In this document: positions 21,528 to 37,328 of the stretch, piece after piece
How positions within the stretch are numbered: the stretch's first letter is position 1
Layout: each line of letters begins with the position of its first letter
Source of the DNA: Pseudomonas putida
Lineage (GTDB): Bacteria > Pseudomonadota > Gammaproteobacteria > Pseudomonadales > Pseudomonadaceae
Length of the DNA: 64,000 nucleotides
Direction: 5' to 3'
Assembly (NCBI GenBank): GCA_041879295.1
Contig: CP047152.1
Location: 4,903,501-4,967,500 of the forward strand
Position numbers and translations under genes: made by a program
Notes under the pieces: generated by a model
Database searches by the model: none
The model's input: only the letters and a program-made list of their open reading frames with translations
What the model was told of the DNA's origin: nothing

Positions 21528-24056
21528 TTAAAGGGTACGAGCCACCTGGACTTTCTCGAAGACTTCGATCTTGTCGCCGACCTTGACGTCGTTGTAGCTC
21601 TTGACGCCAATACCGCACTCCATGCCCGAACGGACTTCGGAGGCATCGTCCTTGAAGCGACGCAGCGATTCCAGCTCGCCTTCGAAGATCACAACGTCAT
21701 CACGCAGTACGCGAATCGGACGGTTGCGGTACACGGTACCCTCGATGACCATACAGCCAGCGATGGCGCCGAACTTCGGCGAACGGAACACGTCACGTAC
21801 TTCGGCGACACCCAGGATGTTCTCGCGAACATCGCTGCCGAGCATACCGGTCAGGGCCTTCTTGACGTCTTCGATGATGTCGTAGATCACGTTGTAGTAA
21901 CGCATATCCAGACCTTCCTGCTCGACGATCTTGCGCGCACCGGCATCGGCACGCACGTTGAAGCCGAACAGTACTGCATTCGAAGCCAGCGCCAGGTTGG
22001 CATCGCTCTCGGTGATACCACCGACGCCACCACCAATCACGCGCACTTGCACTTCGTCGTTGCCCAGGCCGCCGAGCGAACCCTGCAGCGCTTCCAGAGA
22101 ACCACGCACATCGGTCTTGAGAACGATGTTGAGGGTTTTCTTCTCTTCCTGACCCATGGTCTCGAAGATGTTTTCCAGCTTGCCGGCGTGAGCACGGGCC
22201 AGCTTGACCTCGCGATACTTGCCTTGACGGAACAGGGCAACTTCACGGGCTTTCTTCTCGTCGGCAACCACGGACAGCTCGTCACCGGCTTCCGGAGTAC
22301 CGTCCAGGCCGAGGATTTCGACCGGGATCGACGGGCCGGCTTCCTTCACAGGCTTGCCGTTCTCGTCGAGCATGGCGCGTACGCGGCCATAGTTGGAACC
22401 GCACAGGACCATGTCGCCCTGACGCAGGGTACCGTCCTGAACCAGGATGGTCGCCACCGGGCCGCGGCCCTTGTCCAGGCGCGATTCGACGACCACGCCA
22501 CGACCTGGGGCGGTCGGGGTAGCGGTCAGCTCGAGGATCTCGGCCTGCAGCAGAACGGCTTCGAGCAGTTCGTCGACACCGGTACCCATCTTCGCCGAAA
22601 CCTTGACGAACGGCGTGTCACCACCCCAGTCCTCGGAGGTAACGCCTTCGACGGACAGCTCGTTACGGATGCGATCGAGGTCAGCACCTGGCTTGTCGAT
22701 CTTGTTCACCGCAACGACCAGCGGAACACCGGCTGCCTTGGCATGCTGAACGGCTTCGCGGGTTTGTGGCATCACACCGTCGTCCGCCGCCACCACCAGG
22801 ATGACGATGTCGGTCGCCTTGGCACCACGGGCACGCATCTGGGTAAACGCAGCGTGACCTGGGGTATCGAGGAAGGTGACCATGCCGCGGTCGGTTTCCA
22901 CGTGGTAGGCACCGATGTGCTGGGTAATACCACCGGCTTCGCCAGCGGCAACCTTGGCACGACGGATGTAGTCGAGCAGCGAGGTCTTACCATGGTCAAC
23001 GTGACCCATGACGGTAACCACCGGCGCACGCGACTCGGTCTGGCCTTCGAACTTCAGCGATTCGGCCAGGGAGTCTTCCAGGGCGGTATCGCTGACCAGC
23101 GTGACCTTGTGGCCCAGCTCTTCTGCGATCAGCTGAGCGGTTTCCTGGTCGAGCACCTGGTTGATGGTGACCGGGGTACCCATCTTGAACATGAACTTGA
23201 CCACTTCAGCGCCCTTGACGGACATCTGGTTAGCCAGCTCGGAGACCGTGATGGTCTCGCCGATGGTCACGTCACGGATGACGGGGCCGGTCGGGTTCTG
23301 GAAGCCGTGCTGATTACGCTTTTTCAGCTTGCTCTTGCCACCGCGGCCACGACGAGCGCCATCGCTCTCTTCGTCGGTAGTGCGCGGAGCCGCACGTGGA
23401 GTCGGCGCTTTTTCCTTCTCCTTGACCTTGACCTTGATCGACACACGAGGTGCTTCGCCACGACGACGGTCGTCATCACGGGTACGGCTTTCGTTGCGAC
23501 GGGTCTCGTCTTTCTTGCGCTCTGCAGCACGGGCTGCGGCGTCTTCAGAGGCCGGGGCGTCTGCGACTACCGGGGCCGGAGCAGCGGCAGGCGCCGGCTC
23601 TGGCTTGGCGGCAGGTGCAGGAGCGGCGGCTGCGGAGCCGGCCGCCTGACGGCGAGCCTGCTCTTCGTTGCGCTGGCGAACTTCGGCCTCGACCTTGTCG
23701 CGAGCGGCATTTTCAGCCGCGCGGCGCTCATCTTGCTCACGCTTCTGCTCAGCCTGGATTTCTTCAGGGCTGCGCTGAACGAAAACTTTCTTCTTGCGTA
23801 CTTCTACGCTGATGCTTTTGCTACCGGCGACACGCAGGGTGCTGGTGGTTTTGCGCTGCAAGGTAATCTTGCGCGGCTCTTCCGCCTTGCTCTTGTGGCT
23901 GCTTTTCAAATGAGTCAGCAGGGTCTGCTTCTCATTGTCGGTCACTACCTGACCGGCGTCGGTGTGCGGCAGACCTGCCTCACGCATCTGCTGCAGCAGG
24001 CGCTCTACCGGTGCCTCGACCTCTTGGGCCAGTTCTTTCACCGTGACTTGCGTCAT
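21528..24056 (-). CDS. infB: Translation initiation factor IF-2
   Basis: GTPase that places fMet-tRNA on the 30S subunit and promotes subunit joining. The 842-aa protein has an IF2_N module ([20 protein letters not shown]), a long charged Ala/Glu/Arg-rich linker (about 85-250), a second IF2_N-like helix bundle, and a G domain with [17 protein letters not shown] and [11 protein letters not shown]-Tu-like domains and the C-terminal fMet-binding domain follow. The initiator tRNA itself is encoded at the head of the same cluster (26.2 kb). Confidence 0.97.
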   Translation of the reverse strand: MTQVTVKELAQEVEAPVERLLQQMREAGLPHTDAGQVVTDNEKQTLLTHLKSSHKSKAEEPRKITLQRKTTSTLRVAGSKSISVEVRKKKVFVQRSPEEIQAEQKREQDERRAAENAARDKVEAEVRQRNEEQARRQAAGSAAAAPAPAAKPEPAPAAAPAPVVADAPASEDAAARAAERKKDETRRNESRTRDDDRRRGEAPRVSIKVKVKEKEKAPTPRAAPRTTDEESDGARRGRGGKSKLKKRNQHGFQNPTGPVIRDVTIGETITVSELANQMSVKGAEVVKFMFKMGTPVTINQVLDQETAQLIAEELGHKVTLVSDTALEDSLAESLKFEGQTESRAPVVTVMGHVDHGKTSLLDYIRRAKVAAGEAGGITQHIGAYHVETDRGMVTFLDTPGHAAFTQMRARGAKATDIVILVVAADDGVMPQTREAVQHAKAAGVPLVVAVNKIDKPGADLDRIRNELSVEGVTSEDWGGDTPFVKVSAKMGTGVDELLEAVLLQAEILELTATPTAPGRGVVVESRLDKGRGPVATILVQDGTLRQGDMVLCGSNYGRVRAMLDENGKPVKEAGPSIPVEILGLDGTPEAGDELSVVADEKKAREVALFRQGKYREVKLARAHAGKLENIFETMGQEEKKTLNIVLKTDVRGSLEALQGSLGGLGNDEVQVRVIGGGVGGITESDANLALASNAVLFGFNVRADAGARKIVEQEGLDMRYYNVIYDIIEDVKKALTGMLGSDVRENILGVAEVRDVFRSPKFGAIAGCMVIEGTVYRNRPIRVLRDDVVIFEGELESLRRFKDDASEVRSGMECGIGVKSYNDVKVGDKIEVFEKVQVARTL

Positions 24057-24083
24057 GCACTTCTCTCCTCAGGCCGCGCCTAA

Positions 24084-25565
24084 TTACTCGAACCAGTGGG
24101 CTCGGGCGGCCATGATCAACTTGCCGGCACGCTCTTCGTCGATGCCGTCGATGTCGAGCAGATCGTCGATCGACTGCTCGGCCAGGTCTTCGCGGTTAAC
24201 CACGCCGCGCACCGCCAGTTCAGCCGCCAGGTCTTTGTCCATGCCCTCAAGGGAGAGCAGGTCTTCGGCCGGGTGGGCGTCTGCCAGTTTTTCTTCGGTA
24301 GCGATGGCCTTGGTCAACAAACGGTCCTTGGCTCGAGCGCGGAGCTCATTGACGATATCTTCGTCAAAGCCATCGATGTTGAGCATTTCTTCCAACGGTA
24401 CGTAGGCAATTTCTTCAAGGCTGGTGAAGCCTTCGTCGACCAGCACTTGGGCCAGCTCCTCGTCGACTTCCAGTTCCTCGATGAAATTGCGCAGGATGTC
24501 ACCGGTTTCGGCCTGTTGCTTGGCCTGGATGTCCTTTTCGGTCATCACGTTCAGGGTCCAGCCGGTCAACTGACTGGCCAGGCGAACGTTCTGACCGCCA
24601 CGGCCAATGGCCTGGGCCAGGTTGTCCTCGGCGACGGCGATGTCCATGGCATGGGCATCTTCATCAACGATGATCGCCGCGACTTCAGCCGGCGACATGG
24701 CGTTGATGACGAACTGCGCCGGGTTATCGTCCCAAAGGACGATATCCACACGCTCACCACCCAACTCCCCGGATACGGCCTGGACGCGCGAACCACGCAT
24801 GCCGATGCAGGCACCTTGCGGATCGATACGCTTGTCCTTGGAGCGGACGGCAATCTTGGCTCGCGAACCCGGATCACGGGAAGCAGCCATGACTTCAATG
24901 AGGCCCTCGGCAATTTCCGGCACTTCAATGCGGAAAAGCTCGATCAGCATCTGCGGCGCAGTGCGCGACAGGATCAGCTGTGGGCCACGGTTTTCAGTGC
25001 GAATTTCCTTGAGCAGCGCACGCAGGCGCACGCCAACACGGAAGGTTTCGCGCGGAATGATGTCTTCGCGGGCCAGCAAGGCCTCTGCGTTGTTGCCCAG
25101 GTCAACGATGACGTTGTCGCGGGTAACCTTTTTTACGGTACCGGAGATGATCTCGCCAACGCGCTCACGGTAGGCATCGACCACCTGGGCACGCTCGGCC
25201 TCACGGACCTTCTGCACGATGACCTGCTTGGCGGTCTGGGCGGCAATACGACCGAACTCGATGGACTCGATCTTCTCTTCGATCACGTCACCGACCTTGG
25301 CTTCAGGGTGGGTGTCCTTGATCTTGTCCAGCCAGGTCTCGATCGCCGGATCATCAAGATCGGCTTCGTCGACCACGGTCCAGCGACGGAAAGTCTCGTA
25401 GCTACCCGTGTGGCGGTTGATTTCCACACGTAGGTCGACTTCGTCTTCAAAACGTTTTTTGGTTGCAGTGGCCAGGGCCACTTCCAGCGCTTCGAAAATG
25501 ACGCCGGGCGGTACACCTTTTTCGTTGGATACCGATTCAACAACCAGCAGTACTTCTTTGCTCAT
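24084..25565 (-). CDS. nusA: Transcription termination/antitermination factor NusA
   Basis: RNA polymerase-binding factor controlling pausing, termination and antitermination. The 493-aa protein comprises an N-terminal RNAP-binding domain ([19 protein letters not shown]), S1 ([20 protein letters not shown]), KH domains ([39 protein letters not shown]), and two C-terminal acidic AR repeats. The start at 25565 is the conserved one; seven upstream residues in frame are not. Confidence 0.96.
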   Translation of the reverse strand: MSKEVLLVVESVSNEKGVPPGVIFEALEVALATATKKRFEDEVDLRVEINRHTGSYETFRRWTVVDEADLDDPAIETWLDKIKDTHPEAKVGDVIEEKIESIEFGRIAAQTAKQVIVQKVREAERAQVVDAYRERVGEIISGTVKKVTRDNVIVDLGNNAEALLAREDIIPRETFRVGVRLRALLKEIRTENRGPQLILSRTAPQMLIELFRIEVPEIAEGLIEVMAASRDPGSRAKIAVRSKDKRIDPQGACIGMRGSRVQAVSGELGGERVDIVLWDDNPAQFVINAMSPAEVAAIIVDEDAHAMDIAVAEDNLAQAIGRGGQNVRLASQLTGWTLNVMTEKDIQAKQQAETGDILRNFIEELEVDEELAQVLVDEGFTSLEEIAYVPLEEMLNIDGFDEDIVNELRARAKDRLLTKAIATEEKLADAHPAEDLLSLEGMDKDLAAELAVRGVVNREDLAEQSIDDLLDIDGIDEERAGKLIMAARAHWFE

Positions 25566-25624
25566 CGTACGCCTCGCCTTGCGCAAGCCATTGGGCCCGG
25601 ATAGTCCGCCGGGCCCGGCACGTC

Positions 25625-26083
25625 TCAGTCAAAACTGGGAATAATATTGGCCTTGTCGATCGAGTCGATCGGTAACAGGAACTCCTGGTTGTCCACCTGG
25701 ACCACCACATCCTGCTCCTCCACACCGCGGAGAAGGCCCTGGAAGTTACGACGACCCTCGAAGGGTGAGCGCAGCTTGATCTTCACTTGTTCGCCGGCAT
25801 GCGAGGCAAACTGTTCCAGCGTGAACAGTGGGCGATCCATGCCTGGAGAAGACACCTCGAGGGTGTACTCACTGCTGATTGGATCTTCCACATCGAGGAT
25901 TGCGCTGGCCTGACGGCTGACTGCTTCGCAGTCGTCCACCAGAATACCGCCTTCCTTGTCGATGTAGATGCGCAGTACCGAATGCTTACCCTGGGAAACG
26001 TATTCGATCCCCCAGCACTGATAGCCCAGACCCTCGACAACCGGGGCCAACAAGGCCTGCAACTGTTCTAGCTTGCTCGACAC
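25625..26083 (-). CDS. rimP: Ribosome maturation factor RimP
   Basis: Assists 30S assembly. The 152-aa protein has the alpha/beta N-domain ([21 protein letters not shown]), the DDCEAVSRQ and [12 protein letters not shown] signatures and the C-terminal Sm-like domain. I choose the GTG at 26083 (VSSKLEQ): GAGGGGG lies just upstream, whereas the in-frame ATG at 26101 has no Shine-Dalgarno and sits directly behind a terminator hairpin. It is the first protein gene of the nusA-infB operon. Confidence 0.94.
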   Translation of the reverse strand: MSSKLEQLQALLAPVVEGLGYQCWGIEYVSQGKHSVLRIYIDKEGGILVDDCEAVSRQASAILDVEDPISSEYTLEVSSPGMDRPLFTLEQFASHAGEQVKIKLRSPFEGRRNFQGLLRGVEEQDVVVQVDNQEFLLPIDSIDKANIIPSFD

Positions 26084-26110
26084 CTGAACCCCCTCGTGCA
26101 TGCTGTGCAA

Positions 26111-26134
26111 ATAAAAAATGGGCGAAGCGCCCAT
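26111..26134 (-). terminator. Intrinsic terminator in the rimP leader
   Basis: On the - strand, ATGGGCG-CTT-CGCCCAT is followed by a run of T's, ending about 28 nt before the rimP start. Transcripts entering from the tRNA-fMet side must read through it to express rimP-nusA-infB. Confidence 0.82.
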
Positions 26135-26180
26135 CCCTGAAAGCGCCGTAGGACAACGACGCCGAAACTGTTCGGTTAGC

Positions 26181-26202
26181 AAAAAGCCCCTGAAAAGGGG
26201 CT
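26181..26202 (-). terminator. Terminator after tRNA-fMet
   Basis: AGCCCC-TTTTCA-GGGGCT followed by TTTTT on the - strand, 11 nt beyond the tRNA CCA end. Together with the hairpin at 26111 it forms tandem terminators ahead of rimP. Confidence 0.85.
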
Positions 26203-26212
26203 CCGCTGAAGC

Positions 26213-26289
<77 letters not shown>

Positions 26290-26358
26290 ACAAAGCTGGG
26301 GCAAAAGTATAAGACCGAACCCTGTTGAGGGTCAAATCCAAACATTCACCTACAAGAA

Positions 26359-26377
26359 AGCCCGCTAAAGCGGGCTC
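26359..26377 (-). terminator. Terminator between tRNA-Leu and tRNA-fMet
   Basis: AGCCCGC-TTTA-GCGGGCT followed by TTCTT on the - strand. It separates the secG/tRNA-Leu transcript from tRNA-fMet. Confidence 0.75.
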
Positions 26378-26389
26378 TCAAGCTTTAAT

Positions 26390-26475
26390 TGGTACCGAGA
26401 AGGGGACTCGAACCCCTACACCCTATGGGCACAACCACCTCAAGGTTGCGTGTCTACCAATTCCACCACCTCGGC
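26390..26475 (-). tRNA. tRNA-Leu (GAG)
   Basis: 86 nt with encoded CCA. Anticodon loop TTGAGGT gives GAG. It has the long variable arm of class II tRNAs. It starts 21 nt after the secG stop and is probably processed from the secG transcript. Confidence 0.96.
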
Positions 26476-26496
26476 AATACTACTACTTGAAACCCG

Positions 26497-26895
26497 TTAC
26501 TTCTGCTCTTGAGCCGGAGGAGGTACATCACCCGTATTATTGGTGGTTTCGCTCTTCTGCTGTTGGAGCACCGGTACATCATCATTAACTGCCGGTTTCT
26601 GCGGCTCTTTCACTTCTAGCACTGCTGGATCTGGAAGACCTGCTTGGCTAAGCTGGTGAGCTTGTTGCTTCGCGAAGTATCCTAACCCAAGTGCTGTCAA
26701 AAAGAAAGTGGCAGCGAGTACAGCAGTTAATTTACTTAGGAACGTTGCAGAGCCTTGGCTCCCGAACACGGTGTTTGAGGCACCCGCGCCGAAAGATGCA
26801 CCTGCTTCAGCACCTTTACCCTGTTGCAACAGAACCAGCACTACAAGCGACAGCGCTGCCAACAGATGAAAAACAACGATGACTGTTTCCAGCAT
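26497..26895 (-). CDS. secG: Protein translocase subunit SecG
   Basis: Small inner-membrane subunit of the SecYEG translocon. The 132-aa protein has two membrane segments (about 4-22 and 55-73) around the conserved [24 protein letters not shown] loop, with a hydrophilic Pro/Gln/Glu-rich C-tail as in other pseudomonads. The start [12 protein letters not shown] at 26895 matches the family; an upstream in-frame ATG lies inside tpiA. Confidence 0.94.
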   Translation of the reverse strand: MLETVIVVFHLLAALSLVVLVLLQQGKGAEAGASFGAGASNTVFGSQGSATFLSKLTAVLAATFFLTALGLGYFAKQQAHQLSQAGLPDPAVLEVKEPQKPAVNDDVPVLQQQKSETTNNTGDVPPPAQEQK

Positions 26896-26899
26896 TTGT

Positions 26900-27655
26900 T
26901 CAGTTTCCTGCGGCGCGACAAATTGCACCGAATTCGTCTGCGTTCAGGGAAGCACCACCAATGAGCCCCCCATCGATATCCGGCATGCCGAACAGTTCGG
27001 CCGCATTGGCCGCCTTCACGCTGCCGCCGTATAGCAACTGCACCTTCGCAGCCACTTCAGCATCTTCTGCCGCCAACTGGCTGCGGATGGCTGCGTGCAC
27101 ATCCTGAGCCTGCTGCGGCGTGGCCGTAAGGCCTGTACCGATGGCCCATACAGGCTCATAGGCAATTACTGCATCGGCAAAAGCCTTAACACCGAATGCT
27201 TCGATGATACTGCTTAGTTGACGCCCGACAACTTCGAGCGTTTTGCCAGCTTCGCGCTCTTCAAGGGTTTCCCCTATGCAAAGCACTGGTTTCAAGCCTT
27301 TGGCCTGGGCCGCTGCAAACTTGCGATTGAGCACTTCGTCGGTTTCACCAATGATCTGGCGACGCTCCGAATGACCAATCAACACCAACTTGCAACCTGC
27401 TTCAACCAGCTGCTCGGGAGCAACTTCCCCGGTCAGCGCACCCTGTTCGGGTTGTACAGCAGAATTCTGTGCGCCGACAGTAATTTCTTTACCTGCCAGC
27501 CCATCGATCACTTGATTGATGAACAAGGACGGTGGAAATACGGCGACTTCCACTCCGCTCGGCAAGGCGAGATTGCTCAAGCCTTTGGTCAGCTCAGCGA
27601 CGCTAGCGCGGGTACCGTGCATCTTCCAGTTACCAGCTACCATAGGGCGACGCAT
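26900..27655 (-). CDS. tpiA: Triosephosphate isomerase
   Basis: Interconverts dihydroxyacetone phosphate and glyceraldehyde 3-phosphate. The 251-aa TIM barrel shows GNWKMHG (catalytic Lys), IGHSERRQ (catalytic His) and [11 protein letters not shown] (catalytic Glu), with a phosphate-binding GGSVKAANA. It is 4 nt upstream of secG and 65 nt downstream of glmM in the same operon. Confidence 0.96.
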   Translation of the reverse strand: MRRPMVAGNWKMHGTRASVAELTKGLSNLALPSGVEVAVFPPSLFINQVIDGLAGKEITVGAQNSAVQPEQGALTGEVAPEQLVEAGCKLVLIGHSERRQIIGETDEVLNRKFAAAQAKGLKPVLCIGETLEEREAGKTLEVVGRQLSSIIEAFGVKAFADAVIAYEPVWAIGTGLTATPQQAQDVHAAIRSQLAAEDAEVAAKVQLLYGGSVKAANAAELFGMPDIDGGLIGGASLNADEFGAICRAAGN

Positions 27656-27720
27656 GCTTTACCTCGTCGGTCAAAGTGGGCGCAGATCTTACCCAACCAG
27701 ATCTGCGCTGGCAAGCGCCT

Positions 27721-29061
27721 TCAGACACAAACTTCGCTGACCAGTTTGGCCAGCGCTTCAGCATGGGCGCGCACCTGGCTTTCGTCTTCGCCCTCAACCA
27801 TGACCCGCACCAACGGCTCGGTACCGGACTTGCGCAACAGCACGCGACCACGCCCAGCCAGCGCCTCGGTAACCTTGGCACTGGCTTCCTTGACGGCGGG
27901 ATGCTCCAGCGGGTCGACCTTGCTGGCGCCAAAGCGCACATTGATCAGCACCTGCGGACACTTGCGCAGTGCCTGACGGGCCTGAGCCAGGGTTTCGCCA
28001 CGGCGCTTGAGCGCCATCAGCACCTGCAGCGCGGCAATGATCGCGTCGCCGGTTGTGGTGTGGTTGCAGCACACGACGTGACCGGAGTTTTCACCGCCGA
28101 CCAGCCATTGACGCTCCAACAGCTCGGCCATGACGTAACGGTCGCCGACCTTGGCCCGCACAAACGGGATGTCCAGGTCCTTGAGCGCCAGCTCCAGGCC
28201 CAGGTTACTCATCAGCGTGCCGACCACCCCGCCTTGCAGCTTGCCATGCTCCTGCAGGTCGCGAGCAATGATGAACAGCAGTTCGTCACCGTCGACGATG
28301 GCACCCGTGTGGTCGACCATCAGCACGCGATCGCCGTCACCGTCAAAGGCAATGCCGAGATCGGCATGCCCGACCAGTACAGCGGCCTGCAGCGATTCGA
28401 TGTGTGTCGAGCCGCAACCTTCGTTGATGTTCAGGCCGTCCGGTTGCGCATGCAGCACGGTCACGTCGGCACCCAGCTCACGGAATACGCTGGGCGCAAC
28501 CTTGTAGGTAGCACCATGGGCGCAGTCGACCACCAGCTTGAGGCCATCGAAGCTGGTGCTGCTCGGCACGCTGCTCTTGCAGAATTCGATGTAGCGGCCG
28601 GCGGCATCGTTGATACGCGAAACCTTGCCCAGCTTGCCCGACTCGACAACGGTCATCGGTTGGTCGAGCAGCTCCTCGATCATCAGCTCGACCTCGTCCG
28701 GCAGCTTGGTGCCCTGGCCCGAGAAGAACTTGATGCCGTTGTCATCGTGTGGGTTGTGCGAGGCACTGATGACGATGCCGGCTTCTGCGTGGAAGGTGCG
28801 CGTGAGGTAAGCGATGGCCGGTGTCGGCATCGGCCCGAGCAGCAGCACATCGGCACCTGCTGCGGACAAGCCGGCTTCGAGTGCGGACTCGAACATGTAG
28901 CCGGAGATACGCGTGTCCTTGCCCACCAGCACGCGGCAATGGCCTTGCTTGCGGAAGGCCATGCCGGCCGCCCAGCCGAGCTTCAGCATGAATTCAGGCG
29001 TGATCGGGTATTCCCCGACGCGGCCACGAATGCCGTCGGTACCAAAGTATTTTCTGCTCAT
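27721..29061 (-). CDS. glmM: Phosphoglucosamine mutase
   Basis: Converts glucosamine-6-phosphate to glucosamine-1-phosphate for peptidoglycan and LPS. The 446-aa protein has the phosphoserine loop [12 protein letters not shown], the metal-binding loop [11 protein letters not shown] and the C-terminal phosphate-binding [15 protein letters not shown]. The N-terminus [10 protein letters not shown] is typical. It starts 16 nt after folP, a widely conserved gene order. Confidence 0.96.
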   Translation of the reverse strand: MSRKYFGTDGIRGRVGEYPITPEFMLKLGWAAGMAFRKQGHCRVLVGKDTRISGYMFESALEAGLSAAGADVLLLGPMPTPAIAYLTRTFHAEAGIVISASHNPHDDNGIKFFSGQGTKLPDEVELMIEELLDQPMTVVESGKLGKVSRINDAAGRYIEFCKSSVPSSTSFDGLKLVVDCAHGATYKVAPSVFRELGADVTVLHAQPDGLNINEGCGSTHIESLQAAVLVGHADLGIAFDGDGDRVLMVDHTGAIVDGDELLFIIARDLQEHGKLQGGVVGTLMSNLGLELALKDLDIPFVRAKVGDRYVMAELLERQWLVGGENSGHVVCCNHTTTGDAIIAALQVLMALKRRGETLAQARQALRKCPQVLINVRFGASKVDPLEHPAVKEASAKVTEALAGRGRVLLRKSGTEPLVRVMVEGEDESQVRAHAEALAKLVSEVCV

Positions 29062-29077
29062 AGGGACTCCAATATTC

Positions 29078-29929
29078 TTATTCGGCGTTTTGCACTGCAG
29101 CGATCATGCGCACCACATCGACGGTTTCAGCCACGTCATGTACACGAAGGATGCTCGCCCCCTTGGTCATGGCCAACGCCGCCAGCGCAAGGCTGCCGTA
29201 CAAGCGCTCGCCGACCGGACGTTCCAGCGTCAGGCCGATCATGCTCTTTCGTGAAACGCCCACCAGCAGTGGGCGCCCAAGGCGATAGAGCGCTTCCATG
29301 TGCTTGAACAGGCTCAGATTGTGCGCCAGTGTCTTGGCGAAACCGAAGCCCGGGTCAAGGATGATTCTGTCCGCGTCGATGCCCGCTGCTGCGCAGGCGG
29401 CCATCCGCTGTTCAAGATAACGCGTGACGTCAGCGGTCACGTCCTGGTAATGCGGATCATCCTGCATGTTACCTGGCTCGCCACGCATGTGCATGAGGCA
29501 CACCGGCAGACCGGTGTCCGCTGCAGCGTCCAGGGCGCCATCGCGCTCCAGGGCCCGAACGTCGTTGATCAGCCCGGCACCAAGGCGTGCAGCTTCGCGC
29601 ATGACGGCAGGTGTGGAGGTATCGACCGAAATGACCACATCGAGGCGACTGTTGATGGCCTCGACCATTGGCGCCACACGCTCCAGCTCCTCGGTGACCG
29701 ACACTGCACGCGCACCCGGGCGCGTGGACTCGCCACCGATGTCGATCAGCGTTGCACCGGCGGCAAGCATGGCCTCGGCATGGCGCAGGGCCTCGTCGCG
29801 CTGACTGAAGCGACCACCGTCGGAGAAGGAATCGGGGGTGATATTGAGAATACCCATGACATGGGTATGCGACAAATCAAGAACCCGGTTGCCGCAAGGC
29901 AACCGGGTCGGGTACTGCACTGAGCTCAT
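29078..29929 (-). CDS. folP: Dihydropteroate synthase
   Basis: Joins p-aminobenzoate to hydroxymethyl-dihydropterin pyrophosphate (the FolK product); target of sulfonamides. The 283-aa TIM barrel has [15 protein letters not shown], the [10 protein letters not shown] substrate loop, and PGFGFAKT. It lies 8 nt downstream of ftsH, the same order as in E. coli. Confidence 0.96.
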   Translation of the reverse strand: MSSVQYPTRLPCGNRVLDLSHTHVMGILNITPDSFSDGGRFSQRDEALRHAEAMLAAGATLIDIGGESTRPGARAVSVTEELERVAPMVEAINSRLDVVISVDTSTPAVMREAARLGAGLINDVRALERDGALDAAADTGLPVCLMHMRGEPGNMQDDPHYQDVTADVTRYLEQRMAACAAAGIDADRIILDPGFGFAKTLAHNLSLFKHMEALYRLGRPLLVGVSRKSMIGLTLERPVGERLYGSLALAALAMTKGASILRVHDVAETVDVVRMIAAVQNAE

Positions 29930-29937
29930 AGATGCCC

Positions 29938-31851
<1,914 letters not shown>

Positions 31852-32048
31852 TTAGCTACCCTCTGAGGCCGGCGCACGACGCAGCCGTGCCTCGCATGAT
31901 ATTCATCGCCCTAACTTACTACATTACCTACGCAGCCGCAGGCACCGTCTGTAACCCTTTGTGAAAGCTAGACTACACGAAGTTCGGACGATCCTGACGC
32001 AGCGGCCGATTGGAATTAACTATCGACCACCCCGCTTCACACCTTTCA

Positions 32049-32672
32049 TTACCCTTTGAAGCCCCTGCCCAACAGGTATTGCTCCCGGGAACGGTCCCGC
32101 GACGACGACGGCTTGCGCATTTGCACCTTGTCGAACTTGCTGCGCACGTCCTTCAGGTACACGTCAAAACCTTCGCCCTGGAAAATCTTGATCAGGAAGT
32201 CGCCCCCGGGCTTGAGTACACGGGTCGCCAGATCGAGGGCCAACTCGCAGAGGAACATGGCACGCGGAATGTCTACCGCGGGCGTACCACTCATATTGGG
32301 GGCCATGTCGGAAATCACAAGGTCTACATGCGAATCGCCGACCGCTTCGAGAATGCGCTGCAGCACTTCGTCCTGGGTGAAGTCCCCCTGAATGAAGGTC
32401 ACGTCGGCGATCGCGTCCATTTCCAGAATGTCCGAAGCGATCAGCCGACCTTGGCCACCAATCAGACGACTGGTCACCTGGGACCAGCCACCAGGGGCCG
32501 CGCCGAGATCGATCACGCTCATGCCTGGGCGGATAAGGCGGTCCTTCTCCTGGATCTCCAGCAGTTTGTAGCTCGCACGCGAGCGATAGCCATCCTTCTG
32601 CGCCTGCTTCACAAAAGGGTCGTTGAAATGCTCTCGCAGCCAGTTTGCGCTGCTTTTGGAACGTTGTACCAC
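32049..32672 (-). CDS. rlmE: 23S rRNA (uridine-2'-O) methyltransferase RlmE
   Basis: SAM-dependent FtsJ-type methyltransferase that modifies U2552 in the 23S A-loop. The 207-aa protein has [11 protein letters not shown] (catalytic Lys), the SAM motif [22 protein letters not shown] (catalytic Asp) and [10 protein letters not shown] (catalytic Lys), completing the K-D-K-E set. It is upstream of ftsH, as in many gamma-proteobacteria, and divergent from yhbY. Confidence 0.95.
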   Translation of the reverse strand: MVQRSKSSANWLREHFNDPFVKQAQKDGYRSRASYKLLEIQEKDRLIRPGMSVIDLGAAPGGWSQVTSRLIGGQGRLIASDILEMDAIADVTFIQGDFTQDEVLQRILEAVGDSHVDLVISDMAPNMSGTPAVDIPRAMFLCELALDLATRVLKPGGDFLIKIFQGEGFDVYLKDVRSKFDKVQMRKPSSSRDRSREQYLLGRGFKG

Positions 32673-32774
32673 GGGGCACCTCGATGATATGCGTCGTGAT
32701 TGACTGGGCGGAGCCGGTGGCCCTCGGGTAAAATGCCGGTCAATTTTACAGAATCAGACGGAAAGGGTCAGATT

Positions 32775-33083
32775 ATGCCGCTCAATAACGAGCAGAAGAA
32801 GCAATACAAGTCCATTGGTCATGACCTGAAGCCGGTCCTGATCGTTGCTGGCAACGGTTTGAATGAAGGCGTCATCGCCGAACTGGAGCGCGCGCTGGTC
32901 GACCATGAGCTGATCAAGGTCGAGATTCGCTCGGAAGACCGCGAGGAACGCGCCGAAACCATCGCCGAGCTGTGCAAGGCCGGCCGCGCCGAGCTGGTGC
33001 AGACCATCGGCAAGAAAGCCCTGATCTACCGCAAGAACCCACAGCCGAACAAGCAGCTGTCCAACATCCACCGTTACAAGTAA
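32775..33083 (+). CDS. yhbY: YhbY / CRS1-YhbY family RNA-binding protein
   Basis: A 102-aa single-domain KH-like CRM protein associated with pre-50S ribosomes. The domain shows LKPVLIVAGNGLNEGVIAEL with the GNxG loop, then LIKVEIRSEDREERAE. The ATG at 32775 gives the conserved N-terminus; 25 in-frame upstream residues are unconserved. It is divergent from rlmE (102-bp gap), another rRNA-maturation gene. Confidence 0.92.
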   Translation: MPLNNEQKKQYKSIGHDLKPVLIVAGNGLNEGVIAELERALVDHELIKVEIRSEDREERAETIAELCKAGRAELVQTIGKKALIYRKNPQPNKQLSNIHRYK

Positions 33084-33095
33084 CGGTAGCTCCGA

Positions 33096-33515
33096 TCAGT
33101 GGCGCGGTGAACGCGCCCTGACCGGTACCGGCTGGGCCACCAGCACGATGCCGGAAAAACCCAGCACCAGGAAGCAGAACATCTGCCAGCGCTCACCCAC
33201 GGAAATACCGTAGCGCAAGGTGTAATACCCCACGCAGGCACCGAAGCCGAGCAACAGCATCTGGCCGCGGAACTGCCGCCACCAGGCAGCCAGGCCGTCC
33301 ACCCTCGCCAGCACCGCCAGCTGAGTCAACAAGCCAAGCATCGCCACGCCGATCAACCAGCGGTCGATCTGCCCGGCAACATCCTGCACCAGCAGCGGCG
33401 CCAGGCCACTGACCTTGAGCGCAGGCACCAGCCCCACATGGAACACCCACAGGCCACCGACCCAGAAAACCTGGGCCAGCTGCCAGAGGATCCCCTCAAG
33501 GGATGGCGCCCGCAG
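33096..33515 (-). CDS. DUF4149 integral membrane protein, start uncertain
   Basis: About 139 aa with four hydrophobic segments, beginning LWQLAQVFWVGGLWVFHVGLVPAL, characteristic of DUF4149 proteins located beside greA. No ATG, GTG or TTG lies in frame between the greA stop and the first conserved helix. A CTG at 33515 (8 nt after the greA stop) is the most plausible start, perhaps translated by coupling to greA. The in-frame extension upstream to 33635 overlaps greA and is not conserved. The function is unknown. Confidence 0.7.
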   Translation of the reverse strand: MRAPSLEGILWQLAQVFWVGGLWVFHVGLVPALKVSGLAPLLVQDVAGQIDRWLIGVAMLGLLTQLAVLARVDGLAAWWRQFRGQMLLLGFGACVGYYTLRYGISVGERWQMFCFLVLGFSGIVLVAQPVPVRARSPRH

Positions 33516-33522
33516 GCGCCGG

Positions 33523-34001
33523 TCAGATGTGCTTGACTTCGACAATCTCGTACTCGACCGTGCCGCTAGGCGTCTTGACGACGACAGTATCACCTTCTTC
33601 CTTGCCGATGATGGCACGGGCAATGGGTGCGCCACTCGACAGCTTGCCCTGCTTCACGTCGGCTTCATCCTCGCCAACGATCTGGTAGGACACCTCTTCA
33701 TCGGTTTCGGTGTTGGCCAGTACCACGGTGGTACCGAAAATCACCTTGCCGGTGTGAGGGATAGTGGTCACATCGATGACCACCGAGTTCTGCAGACGGC
33801 CTTCGATGTCACGGATACGCGCTTCGACCATGCCCTGCTCCTCACGGGCTGCATGATATTCAGCGTTTTCCTTGAGGTCACCCAGCTCACGTGCCTCACC
33901 AATGGCCTGACTCAGGCGCGGGCGCTCGGTCTTGCTCAGAAACAGGTGTTCCTCTTCCAGGGCGCGAGCGCCCTGGACGGTCATCGGGTATTTGGTAATG
34001 C

Positions 34002-34005
<4 letters not shown>
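33523..34005 (-). CDS. greA: Transcription elongation factor GreA
   Basis: Rescues backtracked RNA polymerase by stimulating transcript cleavage. The 160-aa protein has the N-terminal coiled coil ([35 protein letters not shown]) with the acidic tip region, and a C-terminal FKBP-like domain ending [17 protein letters not shown] ([14 protein letters not shown]). Its ATG overlaps the carB stop (ATGA), so it is the third gene of the carAB operon. Confidence 0.95.
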
Positions 34006-37223
<3,218 letters not shown>

Positions 37224-37328
37224 GGTGGTCACTCAAATCCGGGGTCAGTCGGCAAGCCGCTTTGAACAATCTGGGTCAGGCGCTTCCGGGCGCGGCAGAT
37301 GCCGGCCCGGGGCCTTGAAGCAGGATGC

